A stretch of DNA of 64,000 nt from Pararhodobacter zhoushanensis (GCF_025949695.1 NZ_JAPDFL010000001.1:2483501-2547500); one strand, 5' to 3'; shown: positions 1-9,226, counted from the first letter of the stretch. Numbers and translations: made by a program. The notes: a model not told the origin generated them from the sequence alone.

Positions 1-195
1 CTGGCGGCTGGCCAGCATGTCCAGATCGTCCAGCGGCAGGTCGGCAGGCAGCCCGGCCAGCTTGGTCTTGTCGCGGTTCCACACGAAAGCCAGCTCAAGG
101 TTCCAGTCGGGCGTGTCCCGGATCAGGCGGCACAGTTCGCGGCCAATAAACCCGTAACCGGCCACCCCGATCCGGGTTTTCTGCGAGGGCGTCAT
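1..195 (-). CDS. Aspartate-dehydrogenase-like NAD(P)-binding protein, N-terminal part (runs off the window)
   Basis: Only the first 65 codons are present; the frame is open to base 1. The N-terminus has a Rossmann nucleotide-binding start (IGVAGYGFIGRELCRLI, residues 9-25), followed by a conserved-looking AFVWNRD segment, typical of the L-aspartate dehydrogenase/homoserine-dehydrogenase-like group (COG1712). The ATG lies 30 bases after the permease stop on the same strand, so it is probably the last visible gene of the ABC transporter operon. If it is a real aspartate dehydrogenase it would convert L-aspartate to iminoaspartate (NAD supply or aspartate breakdown). The catalytic domain is outside the window, so other oxidoreductases of this fold remain possible. 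Confidence 0.6.
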   Translation of the reverse strand, partial: MTPSQKTRIGVAGYGFIGRELCRLIRDTPDWNLELAFVWNRDKTKLAGLPADLPLDDLDMLASRQ

Positions 196-225
196 ACATC
201 TTTCCTTAATTTTGCGGTGGCAGAC

Positions 226-1122
226 TTACAGCCCGGCCCCCGAGACTTTGCGACCGATCAGCACCGGCCAGCCGATGGTGAGCAGAACGAACAGGCCCGT
301 GACCAGTTTCAGGTCCGACGGGTTCAGACCCAGCGCCAGCGCGAGCGAGGCAAGCTGATAATAGACCACCGCCCCCACGACGGGGGCCGCGATCTGGCGC
401 AGCAGGGTGCGGCGTCCGGTGATCGCCTCGCCGATGATGACCGAGGCGAGGCCGTTTACCAGCATGCCCACGCCCATGCCGACATCGGCATAGCCCTGCG
501 ATTGCGCCATCAACGCCCCGGCCAGCGCGCTGATGCCCGACGCAAGGCCGAGGCCCCCGGCGGTATAGAGCACCAGATTGACCCCCAGCGCCGGGGCCAG
601 TTGCGGGTTCGCGCCGATGCCGCGCAGGCCCAGCCCCAAGTCGGTCTGCAAGACCCACCAGAGCGCCAGCACCAGCGCGACAGCCAGCGCGGCGGCGACG
701 GTGATCTGCAACGGCAGGCTGCGCAGGATGCCGGGGCTGATCCAGTCATAGAGCGTCTCGATGCCGAAGATCGGTGCGTTCGGGCGGCCCAGAATACGCA
801 GGTTGATGCTCCACAGCATTGTCACGGTCAGGATCCCGGCAAGCAGGGAATGGACCTTGAATTTCAGATGGATCATCGCCGTGGTCATCCCGGCAAGGAA
901 GCCCGCAATCACCGCGCAAGCCGTGGCGATGAACGGGTGTGCCCCGGCGCTGAGCAGGGCGGCGGCGACGGCGGCGGCCAGTGGGAAGACGCCCTCGGAC
1001 GACAGATCAGGGACCGAAAGGATGCGGAACGGGATCATGATCGCCAGCGCGATCAGCGCATAGGTCAGACCCTGAACCAGCGTGACGGGGACAAGATTCC
1101 AGAACAGCTGCAGGATATCCAT
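226..1122 (-). CDS. ABC transporter permease, COG4120 type (TrpY-like)
   Basis: A 298-residue, very hydrophobic protein with about eight to nine predicted membrane segments, spaced as in COG4120/BPD_transp_2 permeases. I chose ATG 1122 because a GGAGAGAG ribosome site sits directly in front; the upstream extension in frame (to 1167) would overlap the preceding gene by 35 bases and lacks a family-like start. It begins 10 bases after the ATPase stop, within an operon of binding protein, ATPase, permease and dehydrogenase. It should form the inner-membrane channel of the transporter. Relatives transport tryptophan or other small metabolites; the substrate here cannot be read from sequence. Confidence 0.88.
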   Translation of the reverse strand: MDILQLFWNLVPVTLVQGLTYALIALAIMIPFRILSVPDLSSEGVFPLAAAVAAALLSAGAHPFIATACAVIAGFLAGMTTAMIHLKFKVHSLLAGILTVTMLWSINLRILGRPNAPIFGIETLYDWISPGILRSLPLQITVAAALAVALVLALWWVLQTDLGLGLRGIGANPQLAPALGVNLVLYTAGGLGLASGISALAGALMAQSQGYADVGMGVGMLVNGLASVIIGEAITGRRTLLRQIAAPVVGAVVYYQLASLALALGLNPSDLKLVTGLFVLLTIGWPVLIGRKVSGAGL

Positions 1123-1132
1123 CACTCTCTCC

Positions 1133-1933
1133 TCATGCGCGCAGCAGTTGGTCGTCACTGGCGCCAAAGCGCTGCACCAGCGCCTCGACCGTCAGCCCGG
1201 CCTTGGCCTGCGCATCCAGATCCAGCCGCACCTGACCCGCGTTCAGCGCCAGCAGACGGTTCCCGGTGTCGAGGGCGTGTTGCATGTTGTGGGTGATCAT
1301 CAGCGTGGTCAGCCCGCCCTCATCGACGATGCGGCGAGTGGCCTGCATGACCAGCTCGGCAGTGCCGGGGTCGAGCGCGGCGGTGTGTTCGTCGAGCAGC
1401 AGCAGCCGGGGCTTTTGCATCGCGGCCATGAGCAGCGCCAGAACCTGCCGTTGCCCGCCCGACAGCTTGCCCGCGAGCACGGCCATCCGGGTTTCCAGCC
1501 CCAGTCCGAAGGGCGCAAGCAGGTCGCCAAACCGCTCGCGGTTGCCGCGTCCCAGCGCCAGCCGGAAGCCGCGCCGCAGGCCGCGACGTTGCGCGAGCGC
1601 GAGGTTTTCCTCGATCGACAGGGCCGGGGCCGTGCCCAACATCGGGTCTTGAAACACCCGCCCGATAAAACCCGCGCGTCGGTGGACCGGCAGGTCGGTG
1701 ACGTCCTGCGCGCCGAACAGCACGCGCCCGCTGTCCGGCTGCAGCGCGCCCGAGATGGCGTTGAGCATGGTGCTCTTGCCCGCGCCGTTCGAGCCGATGA
1801 CAACGGCGAAATCGCCCTCATTCATGCGCAGGCTCAGCCCGTCCAGCGCGACCCTTTCATCCGGGGTGCCCGGATGAAAGGTGAGGCGCAGCGCGTCGAG
1901 GGTCAGGGCGGGGCGGGCGTCAGTCGACGACAC
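1133..1933 (-). CDS. ABC transporter ATP-binding protein, COG1101 type (TrpZ-like)
   Basis: A 266-residue nucleotide-binding subunit. Walker A is IGSNGAGKST, the ABC signature is LSGGQRQV, and Walker B is LLLLDEH, followed by a switch histidine in MITHN. It starts with GTG at 1933, 14 bases inside the end of the binding-protein gene, which suggests translational coupling. It powers the permease encoded just downstream. The combination with a COG2984 binding protein and COG4120 permease fixes the transporter class, not the substrate. Confidence 0.9.
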   Translation of the reverse strand: MSSTDARPALTLDALRLTFHPGTPDERVALDGLSLRMNEGDFAVVIGSNGAGKSTMLNAISGALQPDSGRVLFGAQDVTDLPVHRRAGFIGRVFQDPMLGTAPALSIEENLALAQRRGLRRGFRLALGRGNRERFGDLLAPFGLGLETRMAVLAGKLSGGQRQVLALLMAAMQKPRLLLLDEHTAALDPGTAELVMQATRRIVDEGGLTTLMITHNMQHALDTGNRLLALNAGQVRLDLDAQAKAGLTVEALVQRFGASDDQLLRA

Positions 1934-2891
1934 AGTCGCACCCGGTCAGCGCCTCGGGCAGGGTCAGGCCAAGCGCGGTCATCTGACGCTGGCTGATGCG
2001 GATCAGGTGATCCTCGGGCGCCGGAACCGCGATGGCGATCGTGGCCGGATCTTCACCGCCGAGGATGCGCGCGGCCAGGTCACCCGCGCGTTCGCCGATG
2101 CGGTAGAAATCGACGGCAAAGGTCGCCAGCGCCAGCGCATCGCCGACCGATTGGGTGTTCGAGCTGAACACCGGCATCGAAATCCGACCGGCGGCCGAGG
2201 CAATCGCCGGGCTGGCGGGTTGCAGCAGGCTGGAGGCCGGAACGAACAGCGCATCCACCCGGCCCTGCGCCGAGGTCACACGTTGCGGGATGTCATTGGC
2301 ATTGTCGACGCCGATCAGCAGCACCTCGACGCCCTGCGCTGGGGCAAGGGTTTGCAGGCGGGTGGCAAAGGCCGTGTCGCTGTCATCGCCGGGATTATAG
2401 AGCACGCCCAGCCGGGTCATGCCGGGCACCAGCGATTGCATGAAGGCGACCGTCGCCGCCAGATCGGGGATGTTGGACACACCGGTCAACAGCGGCGCGC
2501 CCGCGTCCCAGCTGCCGACCAGCCCGGCCTGCACGGGATCGGTGACGGGCGCAAAGACGATGGGAAAATCGCGGTTGGCAAGGATCTGGCGCGCGGATTG
2601 TGCCATGGGGGTGGTGATCGTCAGCATCAGATCAGGGTCGGCGGCGGCCAGCCGGTTCAGGAACTGCGGCACAAGCGACCGGTCGAAATTGACGTTGCCC
2701 TCGTCATAGACCGGCTCATAGCCCGCAGCATCGAGCGAGGCCTTGAAGCCATCCGATACCTGCTGAAGCGACGGGTGCGGGCCGAACAGGGCGATGGCGA
2801 TGCGTGGTGCGGTTGTCTGGGCCAGAACCGGCGTGGTCAGCGCGGCGGCGACGGCCAGCCCGGTGACCACCGTGCGAAGTTTTGTGAACAT
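1920..2891 (-). CDS. ABC transporter substrate-binding protein, COG2984 type (TrpX-like)
   Basis: A 323-residue periplasmic binding protein with a Sec signal peptide (MFTKLRTVVTGLAVAAA, cleavage near PVLA-Q, about residue 25). The mature part has the alternating fold of family 1 periplasmic proteins (IAIALFGPHPSLQQ near the start; GVLYNPGDDSD in the middle). It is the first gene of the operon and is followed by overlapping ATPase and permease genes. Known relatives include the streptococcal tryptophan system TrpXYZ and several uncharacterised systems; the ligand is unknown here. Confidence 0.88.
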   Translation of the reverse strand: MFTKLRTVVTGLAVAAALTTPVLAQTTAPRIAIALFGPHPSLQQVSDGFKASLDAAGYEPVYDEGNVNFDRSLVPQFLNRLAAADPDLMLTITTPMAQSARQILANRDFPIVFAPVTDPVQAGLVGSWDAGAPLLTGVSNIPDLAATVAFMQSLVPGMTRLGVLYNPGDDSDTAFATRLQTLAPAQGVEVLLIGVDNANDIPQRVTSAQGRVDALFVPASSLLQPASPAIASAAGRISMPVFSSNTQSVGDALALATFAVDFYRIGERAGDLAARILGGEDPATIAIAVPAPEDHLIRISQRQMTALGLTLPEALTGCDCVVD

Positions 2892-2932
2892 GGCGTTCTC
2901 CCTGCGATGGTGTTTTTATATTACGTGTTCGT

Positions 2933-2962
2933 ATCAAATTGCAGAGCAGGGGCTTTTGTCAA
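2933..2962 (-). promoter_or_regulatory. Possible promoter of the TrpX-like ABC operon
   Basis: On the minus strand a perfect TTGACA (2962-2957) lies 18 bases before TTTGAT (2938-2933), about 40 bases upstream of the binding-protein ATG, in an AT-rich stretch. Overlapping its downstream edge is a small inverted repeat, TACG-TGTT-CGTA at 2922-2933 (read on plus), which could be an operator. The -10 match is only 4 of 6, so this is tentative. Confidence 0.35.
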
Positions 2963-3050
2963 CACCGAAGCTGGCGCAGGCTTGCGGACGCGGGGCCATT
3001 TTCCCAGCCGCCGCGTGCCTGCCTAAATCTTGGACATCCGGTAAGGGCGC

Positions 3051-3443
3051 TCAGCCCTGAAGGCGCAAGAGCAGCGCAACCCCGGCCCACGCGCAGAACC
3101 CGGTCAACACCGTGCCCCACAGCGTGTCGGTGGCGACCATCGCCCATGACCAGTCTTTCATGATCGACATCGAGGTGAACTCGTACGTGCCGTAAGCCAT
3201 CGCGCCGATCACCGCGCCCTGCAACAGCGCCCGAACCGGGTCGGCGTCCCGCAGGGCAGGGGCCGAGACGAGGAACACCAGTCCCGCCACATAGGCCAGA
3301 TAGAACAGCCCTGCCGGGGCCAGCATCGGGCTGTCGCGCATCGTCGCGCCCAGATGGCGGACAAACAGCGGCTTCATCACCAGGGTCAGCATCAAAGCGT
3401 CGATGGCAAGAAACAGGAGGGCGGTGATGGCGTAGAGGATCAT
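3051..3443 (-). CDS. DUF2177 family membrane protein
   Basis: A 130-residue protein with four predicted membrane helices and the family pattern: N-terminal FLAIDALML, central GLFYLAYVAGLVFLV, then GAVIGAMAYGTYEFTS and a WGTVLTG segment. I chose ATG 3443; the longer frame to 3515 adds a hydrophilic stretch not typical of the family. Function is unknown. It is transcribed away from the YcaQ-like gene that starts about 130 bases upstream and appears monocistronic. Confidence 0.85.
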   Translation of the reverse strand: MILYAITALLFLAIDALMLTLVMKPLFVRHLGATMRDSPMLAPAGLFYLAYVAGLVFLVSAPALRDADPVRALLQGAVIGAMAYGTYEFTSMSIMKDWSWAMVATDTLWGTVLTGFCAWAGVALLLRLQG

Positions 3444-3571
3444 GACGGGCTCCGGGAACGGGTACGCGAGCACAGGTAGCGCGGTGTTTCGCCAAGGCGA
3501 GGGGGCCTTGCCCATTGCATAACCCGGCCTCGGGCGGCATCACTGTCATCTTGCAACAGGTGAGCCGGTCT

Positions 3572-4744
3572 GTGTCTGCCCTGAAGATCTCGAATTCGGA
3601 CGCCAGAGCGCTGTGGCTTTGCGCGCATGGCCTTTCTGCGCCACCGGCAGGGGTGTGCGATACGCTGGGCTTGATCCGCGCGCTGGGGTTTGTCCAGCTG
3701 GACACCATCCAGATCGTGTCGCGCGCGCATCATCATATCCTGTGGAGCCGCAACCCGCGCTATCGCGAGCCTTTGCTCGACGGGTTGCTGGCGCGCGACC
3801 GGCAGGTGTTCGAGCATTTCACCCATGATGCTTCGGTCCTGCCGATGGAATTTCTGCCGCTGTGGCAGCGGCAGTTCCGGCGGATGAAGGCAAAGGTGGA
3901 GCGTTCGTCGTGGTATGGCGGTGCGTTGGAGCCTGAGCTTCTGGCGCTGGTCAAACGGCGCATTGCGGATGAAGGCCCGCTGTCGACGCGCGATTTCGAC
4001 ACCAAACTTGAGGGGCCCAAGGAGATGTGGCGCCGCCCACCGCATAAGAAGGCGCTGGATTACCTATGGTACGCGGGCGAACTGGCGACCTCGCACCGGG
4101 ACGGGTTCATCAAATATTATGATCTGGCTGACAGGGTGTTTCCGGCAGAGCTGAGAAACGCGCAGTTGTCCGATCAGGCGCAGATCGACGGGCTGTGCCG
4201 CGCGGCACTGGACCGCATCGGCTTTGGGACACTGGGCGAGATCCGCAAATTCTGGGACGCGACCGATCCGGCAGAGGTTGCGGCTTGGGCAGAGCGGGAC
4301 AGCGGCGCGCTGATCCCGGTAGAGGTGCAGGGTGCCGATGGCAGCTGGACCAAGGCCTGGGGCTGCGCGGATCTTGAAGAACGGCTGACGGCGCTGGCAG
4401 CACCGGGCGGACGGCTGCGTATCCTCAGCCCGTTCGACCCGGCGATCCGGGACCGGGCACGGCTGAAACGCCTGTTCGGGTTCGACTACACGGTAGAACT
4501 GTTCCTGCCGGCGGCGAAGCGGCAGTGGGGTTACTACGTATACCCGGTGCTTGAAGGCAGCCGTTTTGTCGGCCGGATCGAGGCCAAGGCGGACCGCGCG
4601 GCGGGGGTGTTGAGCGTGCTCAAATGGTGGGACGAGCCGGGTGTCCGGGCGTCGAAGGCCCGTGCTGAAAAGCTTGAGGCCGAGCTTGCGCGCTTCGCCC
4701 GGCTGGCTGGGGTTGAGCGGGTGGTCTGGGAATGCCCGCGCTAA
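3572..4744 (+). CDS. alkX: Winged-helix DNA glycosylase, YcaQ/AlkX family
   Basis: A 390-residue protein of the HTH_42 family (COG3214). The conserved N-terminal block reads LGFVQLDTIQIVSRAHHHILWSR, containing the QLD motif that distinguishes YcaQ/AlkX from the Q-x-Q AlkZ subgroup. Relatives remove alkylated bases and unhook interstrand crosslinks. I favour GTG 3572 because AGGTGAG lies seven bases upstream; an in-frame TTG at 3515 would give a longer form. It is convergent with the AraC gene, whose stop is six bases away. The family call is firm; the repair activity is inferred from characterised members. Confidence 0.85.
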   Translation: MSALKISNSDARALWLCAHGLSAPPAGVCDTLGLIRALGFVQLDTIQIVSRAHHHILWSRNPRYREPLLDGLLARDRQVFEHFTHDASVLPMEFLPLWQRQFRRMKAKVERSSWYGGALEPELLALVKRRIADEGPLSTRDFDTKLEGPKEMWRRPPHKKALDYLWYAGELATSHRDGFIKYYDLADRVFPAELRNAQLSDQAQIDGLCRAALDRIGFGTLGEIRKFWDATDPAEVAAWAERDSGALIPVEVQGADGSWTKAWGCADLEERLTALAAPGGRLRILSPFDPAIRDRARLKRLFGFDYTVELFLPAAKRQWGYYVYPVLEGSRFVGRIEAKADRAAGVLSVLKWWDEPGVRASKARAEKLEAELARFARLAGVERVVWECPR

Positions 4745-4750
4745 CCCGGT

Positions 4751-5785
4751 TCAGCGGCGCAGGCGGTTCACCTGCTTGCGGTGCAGGCTGGGGCTGACCC
4801 CGGTTTCTGCCCGGAACGCGCGGGTAAAGGCGGCGGCGTCGGAATAGCCCAGCTTTTGCGCGATATCGAGGATGGAAAATTCGGTATCCTCAAGCTGCCG
4901 CATCGCAACCGCGACCTTCTTGGCGCGCAACAGATCACGAAAGCTCACCCCTTCGGCGCTCAGCTTGCGGCGCAATGTGTGCTCGGTCGTGCCCAGCCTG
5001 AAGGCGACATCGGCCACCGTCACCGGGTCCGCGCCGACGATCTTGGCCAGAACCGCGTCGACCTGATCGGTGACGCGGCTGGGCCGGTCCTTGGTGTGGC
5101 GGATCATCGTCAGATAGTGGCGCAGCAGGCTGGCGAGCCTCGGGTCATGGCGGCGCGCCTTCGACGTCAGATCCTGCGGGCGCATGACAAGCGAATTTCG
5201 CGCCTGCTCGAAATAAACCGGGCAACCGAAATGGCGTTCATAGCTCGACAGCGGGGCAAGGCGCGCATGCTCGAATGTCAGCTCGACCGGCGCATAGGGC
5301 GTGCCCAGAAACAGGCAGATCAACTGGTGCATATAGGCCAGCGAGAACTCGGCGTCCTGACGGCGCGACGTCAGGGACTGATCGACGATGAAATAGCTCA
5401 TCATCGGCGTGGGCGTGCGGGCAAAATCCAGAAAAGTCGCGCCCTGAATGGCAAACACCGTGCGCACGAATTCGTCGATGGCCGTGCCCAGATCGGGGGC
5501 GCCCAGAAACAGGTAGCCCGGCGCACCCGCCAGATCCGGCCCCATCCGTCGCGCCAGTTTCAGGCCGAGCGTGGGTTGGCGTTGGTGGGTGGCGAGGCTT
5601 TCGAAAATTTCCAGATAGGCGGCAAGCGGGACCGCACCGTCTTCGCCGTCGATGTCAGCATCGCTGAGCCCGTACCCGCCCAGCAAGCCGTGGCGCACCG
5701 AATCCGTGACGGCGCATTCATCAAAGATCTGGCGCAGCACGGTGCCGCGGATTTCGGCGCGGGGCCGGGCGATTTCAGGGGGCAT
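4751..5785 (-). CDS. AraC-family transcriptional regulator
   Basis: A 344-residue regulator. Residues about 25-210 form an arabinose_bd/OruR-like sensor domain (GYGLSDADIDGEDGAV; a FGCPVYFEQ segment near 200). The C-terminal 100 residues are an AraC helix-turn-helix pair, with SILDIAQKLGYSDAAAFTRAF as the second helix-turn-helix. ATG 5785 is the best start; a TTG at 5857 would extend into the promoter region. It is divergent from the GS-like gene with a 121-base AT-rich gap, the usual arrangement for a local regulator, so it probably controls the GS/amidotransferase/P450 operon in response to a small molecule. Confidence 0.88.
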   Translation of the reverse strand: MPPEIARPRAEIRGTVLRQIFDECAVTDSVRHGLLGGYGLSDADIDGEDGAVPLAAYLEIFESLATHQRQPTLGLKLARRMGPDLAGAPGYLFLGAPDLGTAIDEFVRTVFAIQGATFLDFARTPTPMMSYFIVDQSLTSRRQDAEFSLAYMHQLICLFLGTPYAPVELTFEHARLAPLSSYERHFGCPVYFEQARNSLVMRPQDLTSKARRHDPRLASLLRHYLTMIRHTKDRPSRVTDQVDAVLAKIVGADPVTVADVAFRLGTTEHTLRRKLSAEGVSFRDLLRAKKVAVAMRQLEDTEFSILDIAQKLGYSDAAAFTRAFRAETGVSPSLHRKQVNRLRR

Positions 5786-5906
5786 GCGGATATGGCTGTT
5801 CAAAAATGTATGTTTTCTGTTCGAAACTATCAGGAAGGCGCGGGCGCGCGGTGTCAAGCTTTGTGAAAATCAAAACCCGGCTACGGGCAAACAGGGACAC
5901 TGCAGC

Positions 5907-7229
5907 ATGACGAAAGACCGTTTTTTCACCGTTGCCATCGTCGATACGAACGGGCTTTTGCGCGGGCAGAAGTTCCGCGGTGCCGATCTGCCGGGCGTGT
6001 TGGCGCATGGTATCGGCATGTCGCCGGTGCAACTGGCGCTGGATCCGACGGATGACATCATGGCGATGCCCGGCGTGACCGACGACAGCGCCGATTTTCA
6101 CGACAGCGAGCTGACGGTCGATGCGGCCAGCCTGCGGCATATCTCCTTCGAGCGCGATGAGGATTCGGCGCTGTATCTGGCCGAGTTCACCGGCGAGGCC
6201 GCCGGGCTGTGCCCCCGTAACCTGCTACGGCGAGTGCTGGCGCGGGCGGCGGCAATGGGGCTGTCCACCAAGGCCGGGATCGAGCTGGAATTCACCCTGT
6301 TTGACGAAACGCCGCGCAGCCTGAAGGCCAAGGGCTATGAGGATCTGATCACCGCCACGGCGCATCCCAGCCACGATCTGATCATCTATCAGGCCGCGCA
6401 ATCCGACTTCTACGCCGGGGTCGCCGATTTCTGCGAGCCGCTGAGAATCAGCCTGCAGAAGATGCACGAGGAGATCGGCGGCGGCTTCATGGAGGCGTGT
6501 ATCGGTGCGGTTCCGGCGCTTGACGCTGCCGACGAAGCCGTCTTGCTGCGCAACTTCCTGCGCGTGTTTGCCATGCGGCAGGACCAGACCGTGTGCTTCA
6601 TGCCCCGCTGGACCGAGGATGCGGACAGCCAGTCCTCGCATATCCATATCTCGCTGCTTGATGAGGCGGGCCAGTCCCTGTTCTGGGACGCCGATGCGCC
6701 GGATCATCTGTCGCCCGCGTTCCGCTATTTTCTGGGCGGGTTGCAGGAATACCTGCCCGGCCTGATGCTGCTCTTCGCCCCGACCGTGAACAGCTGGCGG
6801 CGCTTTGCCGAGGGCACTTTTGCGCCGCCTGCGTTCTCTTGGGGGATCGAAAACCGCACGACCGCGTTCCGCGTTGTCGGCACGCGGCCGTCGACGCTCA
6901 GGGTCGAGAACCGTCTGCCCTGCGCCGATGCCAACCCCCATCTGGCTATGGCGGCGACGCTGGCCGCCGGACTGGCGGGGATCGCGGGCAAGGTCGAGCC
7001 GACCGCGCCCACCACGGGCAACGGCTATGTGCCCGGCGTTGCCAAGGGGCACGCATTGCCCGACGGGATGGCAGCGGCGATCGACGCGCTCGAGCAGTCG
7101 GCGCTGGCCGCCGACTGGCTGGGCGAGGGGTTCGTGCGCGCCTATTGCGCCACCCGCCGCGATCAGGTGGCAAAATTCGCAGGCAAGACCCTGATCGACG
7201 AACGCCGCCGCTTTTTCGAGTTGGGATAA
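5907..7229 (+). CDS. Glutamine-synthetase-like gamma-glutamyl-amine ligase
   Basis: A 440-residue GS-family protein (beta-grasp plus catalytic domain). It shows the catalytic-barrel motifs GIELEFTLF, SHIHISLLD, NSWRRF, the ATP/glutamate segment SWGIENRTTAFRV, and ADANPHLAMAATLAAGL near the end. It lacks the strict GSGMHxHxS loop of PuuA and the adenylylation features of GlnA, so it is not the housekeeping enzyme. Such proteins (PuuA, IpuC, AtdA1/GlnA-like) couple glutamate to an amine. ATG 5907 gives the family length. It is followed after three bases by a glutamine amidotransferase and then a P450, an arrangement resembling aniline/amine degradation. The amine is unknown. Confidence 0.85.
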   Translation: MTKDRFFTVAIVDTNGLLRGQKFRGADLPGVLAHGIGMSPVQLALDPTDDIMAMPGVTDDSADFHDSELTVDAASLRHISFERDEDSALYLAEFTGEAAGLCPRNLLRRVLARAAAMGLSTKAGIELEFTLFDETPRSLKAKGYEDLITATAHPSHDLIIYQAAQSDFYAGVADFCEPLRISLQKMHEEIGGGFMEACIGAVPALDAADEAVLLRNFLRVFAMRQDQTVCFMPRWTEDADSQSSHIHISLLDEAGQSLFWDADAPDHLSPAFRYFLGGLQEYLPGLMLLFAPTVNSWRRFAEGTFAPPAFSWGIENRTTAFRVVGTRPSTLRVENRLPCADANPHLAMAATLAAGLAGIAGKVEPTAPTTGNGYVPGVAKGHALPDGMAAAIDALEQSALAADWLGEGFVRAYCATRRDQVAKFAGKTLIDERRRFFELG

Positions 7230-7232
7230 GTC

Positions 7233-7967
7233 ATGCGTATTGGCTTGATTGAATGTGGCACACAGCGCCCCGACTGGTCAGATTTCGGCGCGTTCGGCAC
7301 GTGGTTTCCGCCCCTGCTGGCTCTGGCCGGGGCAGCGCCCGAGTATCGCGTCTGGAACGCGGTTGAGGGGCAGCTTCCCGCCGATCCGGGGGCCTGTGAC
7401 GCCTATCTGCTCACCGGCAGTCCGGCCTCGGCCTATGACGACGCGCCGTGGCAGCAGGCGTTGACCGGGTTTCTGCGGCAGGTTGCCCGGCAGGTTCCCC
7501 TTATCGGTATCTGCTACGGCCACCAGCATCTGCACCATGTTCTGGGTGGGCAAGTGAGCGAAGGGGCGGCCTGGGGCGTCGGGATTCATCATTACGATGT
7601 CACGGCGTTGCCCGCGTGGCTGCCCGATGAAGTGGCAACGGACAGCGCCCAAGGCTTTGACCTGATTGCCTTGCACAAGGATCAGGTCACCCGCCTTGCC
7701 CCCCAAACGCAGGTTCTGGCGCAAAGCCCGTTCTGTCCGGCGGCGGTGACGCAGATCGGTGACACGATCCTGACCTTTCAGGCGCATCCTGAGATGGACC
7801 CGGCCTTTGCCGCCACCGTTTACGCTTACGAGCGCGACCGCATCGGCGCCGCCCAGACCGAAGCTGCCACCGCCAGCCTGACCCTGCCGCGCAATCCCGC
7901 TTTGGCGGCGCGCTGGATCATGGCCTTTCTGACTCACACCCTCGCCAAAAGCGGAGCCTCGCAATGA
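7233..7967 (+). CDS. Class I glutamine amidotransferase-like hydrolase
   Basis: A 244-residue GATase1 domain protein related to the GMP-synthase glutaminase (COG0518). The full triad is visible: Cys94 in GICYGHQ and His185/Glu187 in QAHPEM, so a hydrolase activity on a gamma-glutamyl bond is likely. It begins three bases after the GS-like gene and overlaps the P450 start by four bases (ATGA), so all three are translationally coupled. By analogy with PuuD or AtdA2 it would split a gamma-glutamyl amide, either to release product or to limit accumulation. No synthetase domain is attached. Confidence 0.87.
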   Translation: MRIGLIECGTQRPDWSDFGAFGTWFPPLLALAGAAPEYRVWNAVEGQLPADPGACDAYLLTGSPASAYDDAPWQQALTGFLRQVARQVPLIGICYGHQHLHHVLGGQVSEGAAWGVGIHHYDVTALPAWLPDEVATDSAQGFDLIALHKDQVTRLAPQTQVLAQSPFCPAAVTQIGDTILTFQAHPEMDPAFAATVYAYERDRIGAAQTEAATASLTLPRNPALAARWIMAFLTHTLAKSGASQ

Positions 7968-9226
7968 CTCTCTCGACCGCACGACCCACCACGCAGGTTG
8001 ATCTGTCCAACGCGGGCAACTGGCAGAACGGCGTCCCGCGCGCCGAGTTCGCCCGCCTGCGCCGCGAAGCGCCGGTGGCATGGAACCCGCGCAACGACGG
8101 ACACAAGGGGTTCTGGGCCGTCACCCGCTATGACGACATCGTGCAGGTGTCGAAAGACACCGAAACCTATTCGTCGCGCAATGGCGTGATCTCGCTTGAT
8201 GATTTCGATGACGCGCAGAATGACGCGCGGCGGACGCTGTTGGAAATGGACCCGCCGCAGCATGGCAAGATGCGCCTTCTGACCATGCCGGGATTTACCC
8301 GGCGCGGGGTTGGCGGGCTGGAAGAGGATGTGCGCGCGCGCATCGGGGCCTTGCTTGACCGGCTGGTCGGGGCGGGCAGCTTCGAGGCGGTAACGACGCT
8401 GACCAAGGAAGTGCCGATCCTGACCCTGTGTTCACTGCTCGGCATCCCGGCCGAGCGCAAGGATGACCTGATCCGCTGGTCTGATCTGCTGATCGGCTCG
8501 GATGATCCCGATTTTATCGACCCGATCTTTGACCGCTATTCGGCCGAGGAACGGCGGATGCTGCCCTTTGGCCACCCGGCCTCGCTTCTGGCGTTCGAGA
8601 TGGGCCGGGAACTGGCCGCCGACCGCCGCGCCAACCCGCGCGAGGATGTGATCACCATGCTGGTGCAGGCGCAGGTTGATGGCAAACCGATCAGCGAAGA
8701 CGATTATCTCAACTATTTCCTGATGTTGGTTGTCGCCGGGAACGAGACGACGCGCCACACCATGTCCCACAGCCTGAACGCGCTGGCGCAGAACCCGGGC
8801 GAATGGGCGCGTTTTCGTGAAGGCGGGATCAAGAGCCAGACGGCAACGGATGAATGCGTCCGCTGGGCGACGCCGGTGCATTTCGTGCGCCGTATCACCA
8901 CGCGGGCGACCGAATTGGGCGGCGTGCAGATCGACAAGGGTGAGAAAGTCGCGATGTATTATGCCTCTGGCAACCGGGATGAGGCGTATTTCGACGCGCC
9001 CGATCAGTTCCGTCTGGACCGCAGTCCCAATCCGCACATGGCTTTTGGCAAAGGCGGGCCGCATTTCTGTCTGGGCAATTACGTGGCGCAATTGCAGGTG
9101 CGGGTCTTGCTTGAGGAAATGGCCAAGCGGGTGGCGACGATCCGCACGCAATCGGGGCCGAACCTGTTGCGCAGCAACCATGTGCATGGCGTCAAATCGC
9201 TGGATCTGGAGCTGACGGCGCTCTGA
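7964..9226 (+). CDS. Cytochrome P450
   Basis: A 420-residue soluble class I bacterial P450. Landmarks: I-helix VVAGNETTRHT (oxygen-activating AGNETT, residues 258-263), K-helix ExxR at E297-R300, and heme loop FGKGGPHFCLG with Cys369 as the iron ligand. The AGNETTR form is seen in the CYP125/CYP142/linalool-monooxygenase neighbourhood, which oxidises hydrophobic substrates. It is the third gene of a coupled operon with the GS-like ligase and amidotransferase. No ferredoxin reductase is nearby; the Rieske protein about 0.7 kb downstream could be an electron carrier but that is inference. Confidence 0.93.
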   Translation: MTLSTARPTTQVDLSNAGNWQNGVPRAEFARLRREAPVAWNPRNDGHKGFWAVTRYDDIVQVSKDTETYSSRNGVISLDDFDDAQNDARRTLLEMDPPQHGKMRLLTMPGFTRRGVGGLEEDVRARIGALLDRLVGAGSFEAVTTLTKEVPILTLCSLLGIPAERKDDLIRWSDLLIGSDDPDFIDPIFDRYSAEERRMLPFGHPASLLAFEMGRELAADRRANPREDVITMLVQAQVDGKPISEDDYLNYFLMLVVAGNETTRHTMSHSLNALAQNPGEWARFREGGIKSQTATDECVRWATPVHFVRRITTRATELGGVQIDKGEKVAMYYASGNRDEAYFDAPDQFRLDRSPNPHMAFGKGGPHFCLGNYVAQLQVRVLLEEMAKRVATIRTQSGPNLLRSNHVHGVKSLDLELTAL

